64,000 nucleotides of DNA from Pelodera strongyloides (lineage: Eukaryota > Nematoda > Chromadorea > Rhabditida > Rhabditidae): contig JAANDG010000307.1 of NCBI GenBank assembly GCA_036852015.1, positions 1-64,000 on the forward strand, given 5' to 3'. Below, in pieces: positions 24,809 to 39,312 of this stretch (position 1 is its first letter; every line of letters starts with the position of its first letter). The position numbers and the translations under genes are program-made. Under the pieces are notes generated by a model. It had not been told where the DNA came from and did not search any database. It saw only the letters and a program-made list of their open reading frames with translations.

Positions 24809-25637
24809 TTCTCTGTCTTCTCTGCTCTCTCTCCATCTCTACCATCTGATGATCTTCAACACCAAACTACAAACTATACATATTATGATTATTACTATTA
24901 TGTGTACATCTTGCCACTGATCATTGTGATATACTTTACATTTTTATTCCGCTAATAATAATTGTAATAAACACTTCTATTACAAGTGTTGTAGTTTTAT
25001 GTGGTGCTTGTCTTCAAGTAAACAAGACGAAGAGCAATCTAAAAGCTATTCCTAGATTTCGACAAGAGAATACTGAATACAATACAAGTGCAGGGCGAAG
25101 TTTCAAAAAAGAACGAAAATGCCACCGTCTACAGTACCAGAGCACAAAACTGAATTTTTTTGTCCAGCATCTAATAAATAAATCTTTTTCGCCACTAGAG
25201 CGTGCTCCTTTATTCAAAGGTAGTTCAATACATTGTTCAAAGCTTATGACTTTATCGCAGAGGTCCTGAGCATTAGGGGACGAGTTCCAGACGACAAATT
25301 GCTCGACGTCTTTATACTTCCGCGTTTCTGGATTTTGTTTGATGCATCTTTCCAAAAGGAAGTAGATAGATAAATAAATCTGGTGAACATCGAAACGGCC
25401 AGTAGCAACCAGCCAAATCACCATGGCGTTTACTAAAATGCTGCTTTTTATGCATTTATGCGTTTCCGTGTCGAATTTTTACAAAAATCATGTCCGGTTC
25501 TCTTTCTTTTCTTGAGTGGTAGTCCTTTCAGCAAAAAAAATAGTCAATTTAACTAACTTAATAACTTTCCTAACTTAAACTTTGACCTAAAGTAGTACCT
25601 TTAGTTTCAAAATTTCACTCTTCAAAGTAGGATTAGA
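24809..25637. other. Transgelin 3' UTR and short intergenic spacer
   Basis: Contains the AATAAA near 24966, then about 650 bases with a dispersed repeat fragment (25200-25300, containing CGTGCTCCTTTATTCAAAGG) that has relatives near 7.82 kb and 12.97 kb. No gene seen. Confidence 0.5.
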
Positions 25638-27487
<1,850 letters not shown>

Positions 27488-28514
27488 AGAGAGAGAGGAA
27501 GCGAGAGAGAGAGAGGCCGTTGCTTTAGAAAGAGTGATGCAAATATATTTATAAACTATGTATTTTTGAATAAACTATGTTTATTTTTGGCTTTGGCATG
27601 CGTGTATCTATTCATTTTACTACAGTAACACAGTAAGTAACACGGAAGATGCGTCGGTGCTTTCTACATATCGTTAAAAATCACAATCCTCAATAGTATG
27701 CGATTTACATTCACAACAGCTTTCAATTTACATTTTTAGGGTCAAAGAGCTGAACTTGTAAAAGTTGGGTTTTGTATGCGCTGTGCAGTTTGTAGGGAAT
27801 TTAGTGTGCAAAAAACAAAGATTATCTACGAGTAAGTCCTCTCCTAGACTACAAACCACATCAAAAAACACGTTCGCTTTCCAAGAGTTTTTCTTCACAT
27901 TTCCAGTTCATATTGTTCTCATGTGCATTGGCAACGTGGGAATCAGCCAGGTGCACCCTTATCTTACACCTTTCAGGATTCTTTGATATTGGTATCTTCA
28001 GCAAACGGCATGCTCCTACTTGGGTACGCCATGTGGGTTGAGAGAACTTCGAACTCACTTTTGTTGTGTAGCTTGAGCCTTTATATATATATATTCTTTT
28101 GTTTCTATTAATGTTATACTCGAAAATTCCCTTATAATAATACTAATTTATTTCCAGTTGCATCGATATATACCAAGTTTTTGTTACTGTGAAAAGCACT
28201 TGTTTATTGCAACTCTTCTTTCTTCTTTATTTCTCTTTCCTAACAGTTTTTTTTCTTCGTGTTTTTTTTTAAGTGAAAAGAGTTGAGAAAATTTGTGGGC
28301 TGAAGTAAGAAGATCGAGCTCTGTTGAACAAATTGTAAGAAAGTTAACTTTTTATTGTCAACTTCCCGTAAATCTTATATTTTTTTATCTTCGTCCTCTG
28401 AATTTTGAACTATCTTTTCTTCCATAGCCATTTATGCTTATGTGAACTTACTTGTTTATGATTGTTTGTGCTTATCATAACTCCCAGTTTTAACCGTTTT
28501 TTTGACGCCATAGG
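27488..28514. other. Intergenic spacer upstream of acid ceramidase
   Basis: Contains the 3' UTR and AATAAA (near 27568) of the preceding gene and an AT/TC-rich stretch up to the ASAH1 start. No conserved coding exon is recognised. Confidence 0.45.
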
Positions 28515-31500
28515 ATGCGTGAGTGGGTCTTGTTGCTCGTTCTTTGTGCTGTGGGTCTCGCCAAGCATATCGACCTACCGGCCCCTTATGAGGACCATTG
28601 CATTCTAGACGACGGAGAGAACAAATATGACCCGTCCAATCAATTCGATATTCCATGGTACGGTAGGCACTGATTGTCACACCCTGGCGCTCATCTCGCA
28701 AACATTTGCGTGCCATCACGCCGCGACCATATTACGGCACCGCGTGACCTAAGCGAGGTAAATTCTGCGTAGATTTTTGCACACATCTACGCGCGGATTA
28801 AATGATCCGCTGTCGTCCCGTGTGGACAAATGCTCTATCCACTAGGCCGTCTCTACTAACCATAAGCAAAGCTCTGCTTATGAAATTCATAAATCTTCCT
28901 CAGGTTCAACATTGACTTGGACCATGACCCTGGACAGCGTTGGGTGCACATTGCAAAGAGATACAAGGAGGAGATCAATGAGCTTATTATGGTTTTGGTT
29001 GGTGGGTATATTTTTAGAAAATACATGAAAACAACAGGTAGTAATCAAGCTAGGTCAATATTTATGCACTAAATGTACGAATAACCATCAAGATGCGAAA
29101 GAAATGAATAGGTTTATAAACGGTTTGCGAAACGTACGATGTTTGAAACGTGCTCTAGCAACCTTAATAAACCGGTTTTACCATACTGATATGTCCACAT
29201 GGTACTGCATAACGTCATCGAATGACGCGTTGCTCATGTTATTTGCCTCATAGTAGCGTGGGTAGCAGCCATAACACATACATGACATAGCTAAGAACAA
29301 GTGACAGGCTGTCAACTGGAATAAGGTGCTAATCGATGGTTGTCTAAAACAAGAGCACCTCTCTTTCATTTAGAACTATGTAGTTATTTATTTACTTTTT
29401 ATTTATGAAATAACACCGAGGTGTGCATCAAATAATATGATGAAGAGAAAGCAATGTATATATAGTACGAAAACAATTGTACTGTAGTCGATTAGCAATC
29501 GGGTAAAGGAATATTTATGTTTAATTATTCCAGATTTTATCTCTCCCATTATCCCCGGAGCCCTCGAATTCGTCGACAAAGAGTGCGGAGAAATGGTGGA
29601 AAAGTTCCCAACACCTTACAGGGAGGAAGTGCAGGTTAGTCATGTTTTCAAAAAAGTTCTTCGATATCGAATCTGGTCTTTGATAGGAAATTACTCTAAT
29701 AACTCTAATTCACAGTATTCTTCTTCAAGAATCTACCGTAACCAGAGGCCGGTTCCACCAACATTTCAGAGCGCACGGAACTTCCGTGCGCAAGTAAGTC
29801 CGCGCTACTTGCGTTTTCACCAACATTTCAGAGCGCACGGAAGTTACGTGCGCGCGGAAAGTTCCGTTGCAAGTAAGGCTTATGTATGGGAAGAGAAACT
29901 TGCACTCTAGAGTCGAAGTTTCTTCGAAGTTTCTCCTCAAACTCCATAATTTCTACTGTTTTGTGTCTATATCATATTTTTAGTTTATAATGAGGACACA
30001 TATTCAACATTGATTATGAATAACAACTTAGTTATTGGCATGGTTGACAAATACTAGCATTGATTTTGTTATAATTTAATGTTAAGCAATTGTTCTTAAA
30101 ACACTCGGTACGATATTTTCTGTAATATATAACGTTATGTTATGTTATGTTATGTTATGTTATGTTACCTGTAACTGACTTTGGGTGATAACATTATTGC
30201 ATTTTTTAAAGAAAACTCAGAATTTCCTATAAAGTAAACTGGTAGATAGCGTATTTATGGGCGAAACAAAAACTAAGTAAGAAAATGAAACACATAGAAA
30301 AGGGTAGTTTTATCGAAAGCCCATGAAATCAAAGATCTCTGTTCGAATAACCCATTTTTACGTATTTTCTTCTTAAACGCAAGTTATTTTCTTTCCTTAG
30401 GCTTTAGCATAGCAGCAGCAAAATGTTTCCCCTTGGGTGACCCTCTCTTATGTTTAACGTATTTAATTTACGCGCACTCCGCACCCTTTCTTTGAGATAT
30501 GTCGAATACAAAACTGAAACTAGAAAAAATGCACGTTGTATGCACTTTTGCATATTCATTGGCTAACTGCCAGACCGTAGTATCCATCTTTTAGAAAACA
30601 TCCTATTAACGCACGTAAATGTTGGTGAAAAGCCAAGTAAGAGTGCACGGAACTTCCGTTGCACGGAAGAAACTTGTGACAAGTTTCTCTCCGTTTAAAC
30701 GGAAGTTCCGTGCGCTCTGAAATGTTGGTGGAACCGGCCTCAGGATTGCGTGCTAGTTTTAGTTCAGGGTTTTCGAATATGTCGCGCTTCTGTAAGGAAC
30801 TGTACAGATTTATATTGTCCGTACGATGCCAAATAGAGATAGGACAAATAAAGCAAAATTAATGAATCCAATTAATAATAATTTATTAATTAATCTAAAT
30901 AAATAAAAAAGTGAAAAAAATCTCTTCAGTCGATCGCTGACGCCGCAGGAATGCCAGTCGGTAGAATTGTGATCTACAACATCTTCTATGAGATCTTCAC
31001 AATTTGCACATCGGTGATTGCTGAGGATCCCAACGGAAATGTCTATCACGCGAGGTAAGTGTCGAGACACTTGAGCTAACAAGGGGCGCCGCGAAGCATT
31101 TTATGGTGCGCCGCAAAGAAACGACAGACGCGCCTCTCCTATATCTCGCCGCACACTATTTTCCCTACCCACGTTCGCCACGCTTTCGCCACCGCCAGAT
31201 TTTCGCTCCGAAACTTTTTTTTCGCTAGCACTAGCCACGCAGCTGAGCCACCTGCCAAAAAGGTAAATATTGTATTTTAAGAAACCTTGACTTTGGACTG
31301 TTCCTTGGCTGGAACTACACGAGCCACGAGTGGGAGATCTCATCCCATTTGAGGAAGATGATTATCAATGTTAACTGGATCCAGAACGGTAGGTATTGAT
31401 ACCTAGTGGGTTGTTAGAGGTCAATCCAAAGTTAGTATTACATGTTGCTTGGAGATATAACAAAATGTGTGATGAGTCCCAAGAAGGCTTGCTCGAAGTG

Positions 31501-34035
31501 TCATTGAGCCACTTCTTACGATATCGCGGTAGACACTTCTTATGGATAGATAATTTTGATCCTACAAAGAATTCGTGGGGAAAAAATCTACAACGCTGCG
31601 AGAATAGATTCCGATACTAGGTACTGTAGTTCAGGCAAGATTCTCTACAAGTCAAACAACTTTGCCGGATACATTGGAATTTACAATGGACTGAAGCCGA
31701 ACAAGTTCTCAGTGACTGCCAATGAGAGATTCATGGCTGATGGAGGTTAGCTTTTTAAGACACTTAGTTCGTATGGAGCATGTATCGATTGATACGGGAT
31801 CAATCATGGAGTTATGTGAGTGAGCCGCCTCATTTAGAACATGTGGGTTATGTGCCGCGGGAAATCTGCCGGCAAATGGCACTACGCTGCCATTTCGCTG
31901 TTTCCGCAAAGGTGTCCGCACATTTCGCTGCCCACATATTGAGAGCGCTAATGAGCCTTCAGCTAACAAAATTACAAAAAGGAATCTTTCAGGTTATATT
32001 GGTATCATCCGTTGGCTTCTTGACATGGAGCCCAACGGAAAGTGGATGAGTTGGCTTACCAGAGAAACCCTGGAACAGGCAAACAGTAAGTTTCTTTCGC
32101 GCTCACCTGGCTATTATTTGGCGCCATACATATAATCGGCGACATCCGAGAAAAAACCGACGTAATGAACGCCTAGCATGCCAAGCTCAAAAAGGTAGCA
32201 CCCTCATCAACATGCCCCTCAATTTCCAGGCTACGAAGAGGCTAAGAACCAGTTGAGCAACACTCCAATGCTTTCCCCCGTCTACTACATTTTGGGAGGC
32301 GCCAAGTCTGGAGAGGGATGCATCATTACCAGGTAAGCTTCATATCATGGTGCATTGGTAGTGAGCGGGTTTCTCAGCAGACCGTCGATGGTTCAAGCCC
32401 CTTGAAGATAGAAGCAGAAAAAGCAAACAATAGTTTTCAGATCGCTGAATGGCACTGATCTCCTCAATGAATTGAAGCCATCAGAGCCAGATGGCTGGTA
32501 TCTCGTGCAGACAAACTACGACCAGAACACCGATGTGAGTTCAGAAACTTGGTATAGTACCCTAGCGAACTCACCCCCTAGCCTCGTAGGCATCCTTCAG
32601 TACTTGAGCAGTCCGGGAGAAATGCAAAGCTCGCTAGTAGTATAAAGGCTAGTCAGAGGGCACCTATGTAGTCTCTTCCAGTTGAATAGCAACTTATACC
32701 ACTTTTTTACTTCACAGTGATTTATTTATTAACTAACACCACAAGGTGTGCATCACACTAGCCCGTATTCTCGGGTCGACGGAAATGTTCCGTTGGGGAA
32801 CTCATTCGCATGCAAATTTTTCCTCCAGGTAGTCTATATAGCCGAGAAATTTGCATACAAATGAGTTCAAACGGAACATTTCCGTCGTCCCCAGAATACG
32901 GGCTAATATGAAAAGAAATTAGTATAACTCGTCGTGTTGTCGTTGATTAGCAAATAGGTAATTTGATAATAAAACAATGGAAATCAAGCGTAGTGTATAA
33001 GTAATGACGTCAGGCAAAGCAAATTGAGCATACAATAATGAACGAAATGAACTTACCGTGAAAATACTTAATGAACATATCGTATTAGTAAGTAAATGAT
33101 CTTTCTAGCCGTTGTACCTTGACGACCGAAGAACTCCCGGTGTGAAATGTATGCAGACGCTGGGCAGAAGTAACGTCGGATTCAAGGTTTGTCCTGGCCG
33201 AAAACATTCAAAATTATCGATCGATAAACCAATCAGTAAATCAAACTCATTTACTTCAGGGAATCTTCAACATGCTCTCCTCGAGAACCAACCTCAACAA
33301 GTTGACCACATACACTGTGCTCATGCATGTAAGTTTGCTTACAAGGGAAATTCCTAGGTTCATATCGGAATTAAGAAAAGTTGTAATGCAAAAGTTGTAG
33401 AGAATTAAATTCTATTAAAGATGGCGCCTTCAAAACGTGCGCGACGTAATTATCGAGCAATTACGCATAACCGTTCCTTATGGGAGTCTCAGGGATGTAC
33501 GCTTTCGGTTACCACTTAGCGAAATACCGGCTGGTTCTTGAAACGCATCTCGGACAGCTACCATCTTATGCAGCTTATGCAAATGAACATAAATTAGAAT
33601 AAAAAAAATAGAGCTAAATTCGAGTAAATTAGCATAAATAAGTAAGAATTCAGTTGTCCACGATGCGTTTCAAAACCTACTTCCCTTAAAATTTGCTGGT
33701 ATTCGATGAGAAAGTCGGCACACAAGGGGCAGCGTTATGCTGTACACGCCACGTGAGAACCGCGCACATGTCGCGCGCCGTTTTGATGCAATTTCTTCGC
33801 GAACTTTCGGGAACGAGCGGCGTGAAAATCGCTAGCACAACTCAACTCCACAACAGCCAAGTAGCTAAACATCATCATTGTTCTCCGGCTTGCGAGACTT
33901 ACGCGAGAACTCCATAACTTATCTAGAAGGTGTTGTTGTTACGATGAATATAACTATAAATTATAACTTCAGGTTCCCTCCAGCCGTTTTGAGACCCACA
34001 TGCAGTCGTGCCCTGGATTCTGCTGGCCCTTCTAA
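28515..34035 (+). CDS. ASAH1: Acid ceramidase (N-acylsphingosine amidohydrolase)
   Basis: Lysosomal hydrolase that cleaves ceramide to sphingosine and fatty acid. Twelve exons: 28515-28657, 28904-29001, 29534-29634, 30930-31054, 31282-31388, 31635-31745, 31993-32085, 32230-32332, 32441-32534, 33109-33186, 33260-33328, 33973-34035. All phases close, giving 394 residues, against 395 in human. The signal peptide is [16 protein letters not shown]. The nucleophile that autoprocessing exposes at the beta-chain N-terminus is Cys140 in [11 protein letters not shown] (human Cys143). It is followed by the conserved [50 protein letters not shown] and LDDRRTPG blocks. The C-terminal Cys pair (CPGFCWPF) is kept. 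A poly(A) signal lies near 34056. The start follows a TC-rich leader and gives a clean signal peptide. Confidence 0.95.
29742..30742. mobile_element. About 1-kb element with GGCCGGTTCCACCAAC inverted ends in ASAH1 intron 3
   Basis: The left end AGGCCGGTTCCACCAACATT recurs inverted at about 30720-30742. Both ends carry copies of the palindromic unit GCGCACGGAACTTCCGTGCGC. The interior is AT-rich, has seven TTATG pentamers (30129-30168), and has no transposase frame. It is probably a non-autonomous DNA transposon. Subterminal repeats occur at both ends. Confidence 0.6.
32345..32402 (+). repeat. tRNA-like fragment in an ASAH1 intron
   Basis: GGTGCATTGGTAGTGAGCGG (A-box-like) followed by GATGGTTCAAGCCCC (B-box-like). 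It resembles the units at 7229 and 43803 in spacing, suggesting a tRNA-derived SINE family. A folded acceptor stem is not evident. Confidence 0.35.
32757..32907. mobile_element. TA-bounded palindromic MITE (TAGCCCGTATTCT ends), copy 1
   Basis: About 150 bases. Inverted arms begin TAGCCCGTATTCTCGGG and contain GACGGAAATGTTCCGTTGGGG, with a second inner inverted pair (AATTTGCAT). The TA at both borders suggests Tc1/mariner-type insertion. The second copy is at 60785-60935. Confidence 0.75.
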
Positions 34036-35014
34036 ATTAAATCTAAGTGAAGGTTAATAAATCATTGTATTCTCTTTGTCATTAGAGCCACTTGATTTAT
34101 GTTTTACATAAAACTTTCTTGCACGAATTCTAGTATAGAGCATACGAAACTTTGATGGTGTGCCGCCGTGTGCTGCCAACGCGGAAAACTTTGATGGCGC
34201 TCTGCGAAAAAAGCAGGCGCGCCCACATCACGCTGCTCACCTCTCCCAGTTTTCGCAAGACTCTTGCCAGGTTTTCGCGAGTGCAATGAGCTCTCTTTCG
34301 CGAAAACCTAGCGAAGATTATGTGGTTCCGCATCAATTTTCGCATTTTCACCGTCGTCGGGCCTACCTTTCGCCGCGCGAAATCTTCACGCCGGGGATTC
34401 GCCAAGCACCACTAGTGGGCGCCGCCATCCGATCATGGAATGAAATATGTATCTAGTTTATGTTTTCGCACTAGTAGCTGATGATGGTTCGATGGTAAAG
34501 TAAATTATAAGTACAATTATACTAGATTCTAATATTGATTATCATAATATTATTCTTAGAATTTTTTAATAAATCAATGTAGACGAAGAATAGGAAATTA
34601 TGGGGCGTGGTCATGACGTCACCGTCTAGTCTACGTTACTGTCTGGTTGAAACAAGGAACCCACGCGCGCGCCCGACAGAAGTGTCTGGTTCCCATTCTG
34701 GCAGTCGCAAGAATTCTTTTTCTGTCTTCTTCCTTCTTCTTTTGTCTTGATGTTTGCCAGTTATACAATCAAAACTTTATTTATTTTAACTGTGAGCGTG
34801 AGCTGCCCGTTTTGCTGTATACTGTATCAGAAATGAATTTTCTTTCCTGGTTTTATTTCACAGCCAGAAACGAGGTGTATGAAAAGTGTTTGAACCAATC
34901 GATCAATAATTTGGTGTCGCAATGTTTTTTCGTCGGTATATTTGATCAAATTTGACAAATAAAACATTATTGTTAGCCTGTTTTTAGCGAATTTTTTTCA
35001 GACACTTTGCAATT
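34036..35014. other. Intergenic spacer
   Basis: Contains the ASAH1 poly(A) signal (near 34056) and a GC-rich repeat-like block at 34150-34420 with several inverted motifs such as TTTCGCGAAAACC. A splice acceptor (TTTTTTTCAG near 35001) just before the next ATG suggests a non-coding first exon of the following gene somewhere here. Confidence 0.45.
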
Positions 35015-38000
35015 ATGATGGATTACCTTGAGACTGGAAAGATCCACCTGGAACTGAGACACGAGTTTCGTCGAGGAGCAAACCCGCTGGCCCGAACTGT
35101 AAGTTGTTTTTCGTATACCTAGTTTAGGTGCCAGACATTCATCGGTTAGTTTATAAGTTTGGTTATAAGACCTTCTCAGGCATGCAAATAAGTTGCCACT
35201 TGTGGGGTGTTAGTTTTCTTCTCGTTGTGTATGTATGCAGCGTGTAAGCAACTTCATGCCTTTGGTTTTGTTGATATACATGCTTTCTAGGCGATTAAAA
35301 TAAACTGTATTCAGTTGGGTCAGTTGCGAAGGACTGTTCCTTATTCCGGTATGCACAGCGGCTTCCGTGAAGAACCTGTGAGTGTTTTTATATTTGTTCC
35401 AAGGTGGTATACTTGTTGATTGTAGCAGGCTTTCCAACGTGACGAGTGACATATTATGTTTTCGGAGACCAGTACCTCTCAGTGCTCTCAATATGCATTG
35501 AATTCACTTCCAGTAAATAAACATTCCGCTCAAAAAAACTGTTCTCAACTGCTAAGTACCCCGTAACAAACCTCACAATCCCAAAAGCTAAATGAAAGCA
35601 ACGAGGATTGTTTTCATATAATTTATAAGTAGTATGTTTTTAATGTTATTCCTTTAGCTGGGCACATGTAAAGTGCTTCTCCCATTGAGAAGCGATTTAT
35701 CTGCACGGAAACCCGTTGGTAGGGTCCGCTCGATATTGCGTTTTGCGAAGGAGGAGGCACCTGAGGTAGGCTATGGAATGTATTATCATTTCTAAACATT
35801 CACCGCATTGCTTGACTCACTTTTATTGATATATTGTTTGCTTGTATATGCATTGTTTTCATATAATTTATAAGTAGTATGGTTTTCATCTAATTCTCTA
35901 TTCTTATTTACGTACATCTAGGTGGTCCATGAGAACGAACCTCAACATCACTATGACTCAGACTCCGGATGTCAAACTCCTTCAGATTCACAATCGCTCC
36001 ATTCTGACTCGGATACGTCATACGATCACGGATCGCATGTAAGTCATCTCCCTGTCTTATTTACATTCTTGATCTGTCCCGTCAACTTGTTATCGGCGCC
36101 TCCAGGTGTCTTGACGAGTTCGAAGGGACATTGTCACATTGTATTTGGGTTTTTGTTCCGCTAAGCATAGGCTCCCCCAGGGTATAAATTCCGTGCGTAA
36201 ATGGAGGTGGTTTCTTGAGCTTAGTGATAGACCGTTTTGATAAAACATCATGTCTCGGTCAAATATATAAATTTCGAATTGCTGCCGTAGGTGGTCAAAA
36301 CCTCCGGATGTGGTTCGTGCGTGTTTTCACGCACCAACCTGTACCCATGGGCTCCCCGCCGAGTCCCCGCGTACCGCCAGCCAGCTGACGTGTGCAACAA
36401 TTCACAGTTGGTGGCTGGGTGCTGGTAACTTGGTAGTTGTAGCGAGGCTAGACCACAATGGAGACTGAACTTGTCCTCGGTGAATGTGAATTATGTTTTA
36501 TCTGATTTACTTTCAGGATGATAAAGAGAACATGGCCCCCTTGTGTGATCCCATTGACTACTTTGCACCACCAAGAGACATGGCGACTTTTTCGAACATG
36601 GTATACATACATTTTTGTCACATTAATGCAATGATTATACTATAATTCCACTACTTAACAGCCTTCTTTTGAACTTTATTTGTCACCGGTATTATGTTAC
36701 GATGAATTCCTGGTTGAGTATTCTGGAGTTTCCATGTGCATCACAACTGTTGATTTCTTCTCGGAGTATATATTATGCATGGGTATGCTTCGTGGTAATT
36801 ATCGTCTGATAGCCATTCACAGTGTCGTTTCTTTCAGAATGTGTGTATGCGTCGTCGCGGTGTGGCTCTGCCCCCTCTCTCGCTTCCTGCGGAATTGGCC
36901 GACTGTCCATCTGCCAGATCGTCGCCGCTCACTCCCTGTAATTCAGCGCGTTTCAGTCTTACTCCTGTCGTACGCTCCCCACATATTAGGTGAGTGGTAC
37001 TTAGAAATGTTTAGAAATGTTTAGAAATGTTTATTAGACTCTTAGAAAGAGCGCAACGCCATAAGAGACGATGAAAGAATTCAATGATTTTAAAATTCAA
37101 AGTAGTAAATCAAAGATAGGACGAAAAAATGCATAGCATTATATATGTATATATATCACCAAAGATAAGAAAGAAATTCCACAGAGAGTAGTTGTAACTG
37201 ACATATCAGCAAAGAAACTGTATTCACACAAGCAGCTAACAATTTTGTAGTTTTAGACTAGTTTAGCCACGTTACCTCAACACAAAACTACGTGCACACG
37301 ATATCAGCAATCCTAAACGTGCCACACTCCAAAATACAACAGTATACTATAGCTGAACAATGTCAAAATAGCTCAGGGCCATAACACAAAGAAAATAGGG
37401 GCCTAGCATCAGAACCGCCCTCCGCCCGCAGGAGTCTGCATGCGCTACAGGAGTCAACTGTGGAACTTGAACGTGTAACCTTAGGTGTGGGTTACGTAAC
37501 CTCATTATAATGTGGTTGTGTCAGTGTGGGAGGTCTGTAATGTGAGATCGTGTTAATGTGAAGCGATATTACACTACTTTATATGAATGACTGATAACTT
37601 TTGGGCAGCTGCATTCTCTCTCAGAGAGAATACCTATTGAGAATAGTAGATTCATTGGATTCGGATTCTTCTACCACGCTCCTCCCATCGCCCCACATCT
37701 GTAGGTATTCTATATTTATTATATCTCTTTTTTTAGACCCGCTTCTCGCATGTCACTGAGAACCCCAGTTGCCAACGAGCGAATTGGAGAGGATCATATC
37801 GATTACATCGCCGAGGGAATAGTTGAGGTACTTGAGTGATTATATCTTCTTTAATTGCGAATCAATCGGTGTGTGAAATCACGCACCCACCGTATTGGCT
37901 TATGGGGTTTCCATGTATGGCCATTTTTCCTTCCAAGTAAAGAAAAAACTGCCGTATTTTGGAATTACAGTAGACTGGCCCTATCGAAACCACATTACAC

Positions 38001-38308
38001 TGTCTCGGAACCATCTAGTTGAGTGAAACTTGTCAGTGAAGCATTGCAAGAAACTTATCAGTGAAGCATTGCATTTGCACCTGTACGTTGAACAAACCAT
38101 TTTATGCACGGGTTTTATGCCTGACAGCGTTACAACTTTGTATGTGTGTGTGTCACTTGGCACTTTTTGACTGTTATAATTAGCCTCATGCAATGGTGAT
38201 TTTTTTTGCCATTTTCATCGTTTCGTCATTTATTCTGTTCTTATATTTTTGTTTCAGTTTGCCCTGACTGAGTCTCCTCGCTGTTGGGAGAGGAGCTTCT
38301 TTCGTTAG
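35015..38308 (+). CDS. Unrecognised 257-residue protein with a KEN motif
   Basis: Exons 35015-35098, 35291-35377, 35658-35765, 35922-36038, 36517-36600, 36838-36989, 37737-37827, 38258-38308. Every junction closes in phase. The N-terminal part is basic and possibly folded (KIHLELRHEFRRGANPLART, RRTVPYSGMHSGFREE, RKPVGRVRSILRFAKEE). The middle is a disordered Ser/Asp-rich stretch with many SD and SP sites (SGCQTPSDSQSLHSDSDTS), then HDDKENMAP, a possible APC/C degron, then an Arg/Pro/Ser region with SPLTP, SLTPVVRSP and SLRTP candidate Cdk sites. The protein ends RCWERSFFR. The KEN motif and proline-directed sites would fit a cell-cycle-regulated protein, but that is inference. I cannot name the family. 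The 5' end may extend into a non-coding exon. Confidence 0.7.
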
Positions 38309-39312
38309 TGGAGAAGGACAGTTAGCAAGTAACATTGTTACTCGATATTGACTCCAAGCAAGTTATTATTTTTTGTTCAGTTTTGTCGAAATCGCTCTGT
38401 ATTTTGCTATTATGTTTATTTTATACTTTTTAAACAAGCAACCGTGTATCGCATGCAGCTTTGAATCACAACATCAACATGAGACTATTCTGTTTAAGAT
38501 TTCTTATTTATATTCCACTGCTTATTTGTAGTATTATCTATATATTTTGTATTCATTCATATTGTTAACACTTTGTTTTAGACAGTTTTGTACGCTATGT
38601 TTTTATAGTACTGTTATTGCTCAGCTTCTGCACTGTATTATGCGCGGTTTTATTATCGTACGAATGTACTAACATCTATTTTATTATTCTCAATGTTTGA
38701 CGTTGTTATCCTGTTACATTGCATTGCTCCACTTTTTATCACTTTGTAATATTTGTATCGCATCTCATTATTATAACCATTGTTTATTATTATTATTATT
38801 ATTGTTTTTGTTGTTTCATAAAACTTTTTTGCAAATATTATCGTGTCATGGTGCTTTTTACAGTAGGAAGGAGTTATGAGTGGATGGTGGCATTTGAGGC
38901 ATAATGGGCATTGGTAATAAGTTGGTTTGTTGTAGTTGAAATAATATGAATATGGTATGTTGTAGTTAGGCCTGTCGTCTGCATATTCCGACTATGACAT
39001 GTCCATGCCATGCCGTCGCCTTCCTGTATTTTCACTTTATATTACTGGGATTTTCACTTTATCACTTTATACTATAATTACGAGAAAGTAGTGTGTTTTG
39101 ACTACATACAGTATCCCGCGCACTCCAATTTGCAAATTCATAGCATTTGACTCAAAGAATGAGCAGGTCCATTGAAACGTACATATTTTGGAATACCGGT
39201 AATTTGCGTATTCAAATTAAATGAAGGTTGTTATTGTTAACATGTGTGTTACTTTTGCTTGTTTTATGAGTTACTCAAAAATTTCTATTATACATTTGTT
39301 TCAGTTCTACAC
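38309..39312. other. 3' UTR and intergenic spacer
   Basis: T-rich 3' flank of the preceding gene, a short ATT repeat (38781-38803), and the acceptor before the next ATG at 39313. No gene recognised. Confidence 0.45.
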
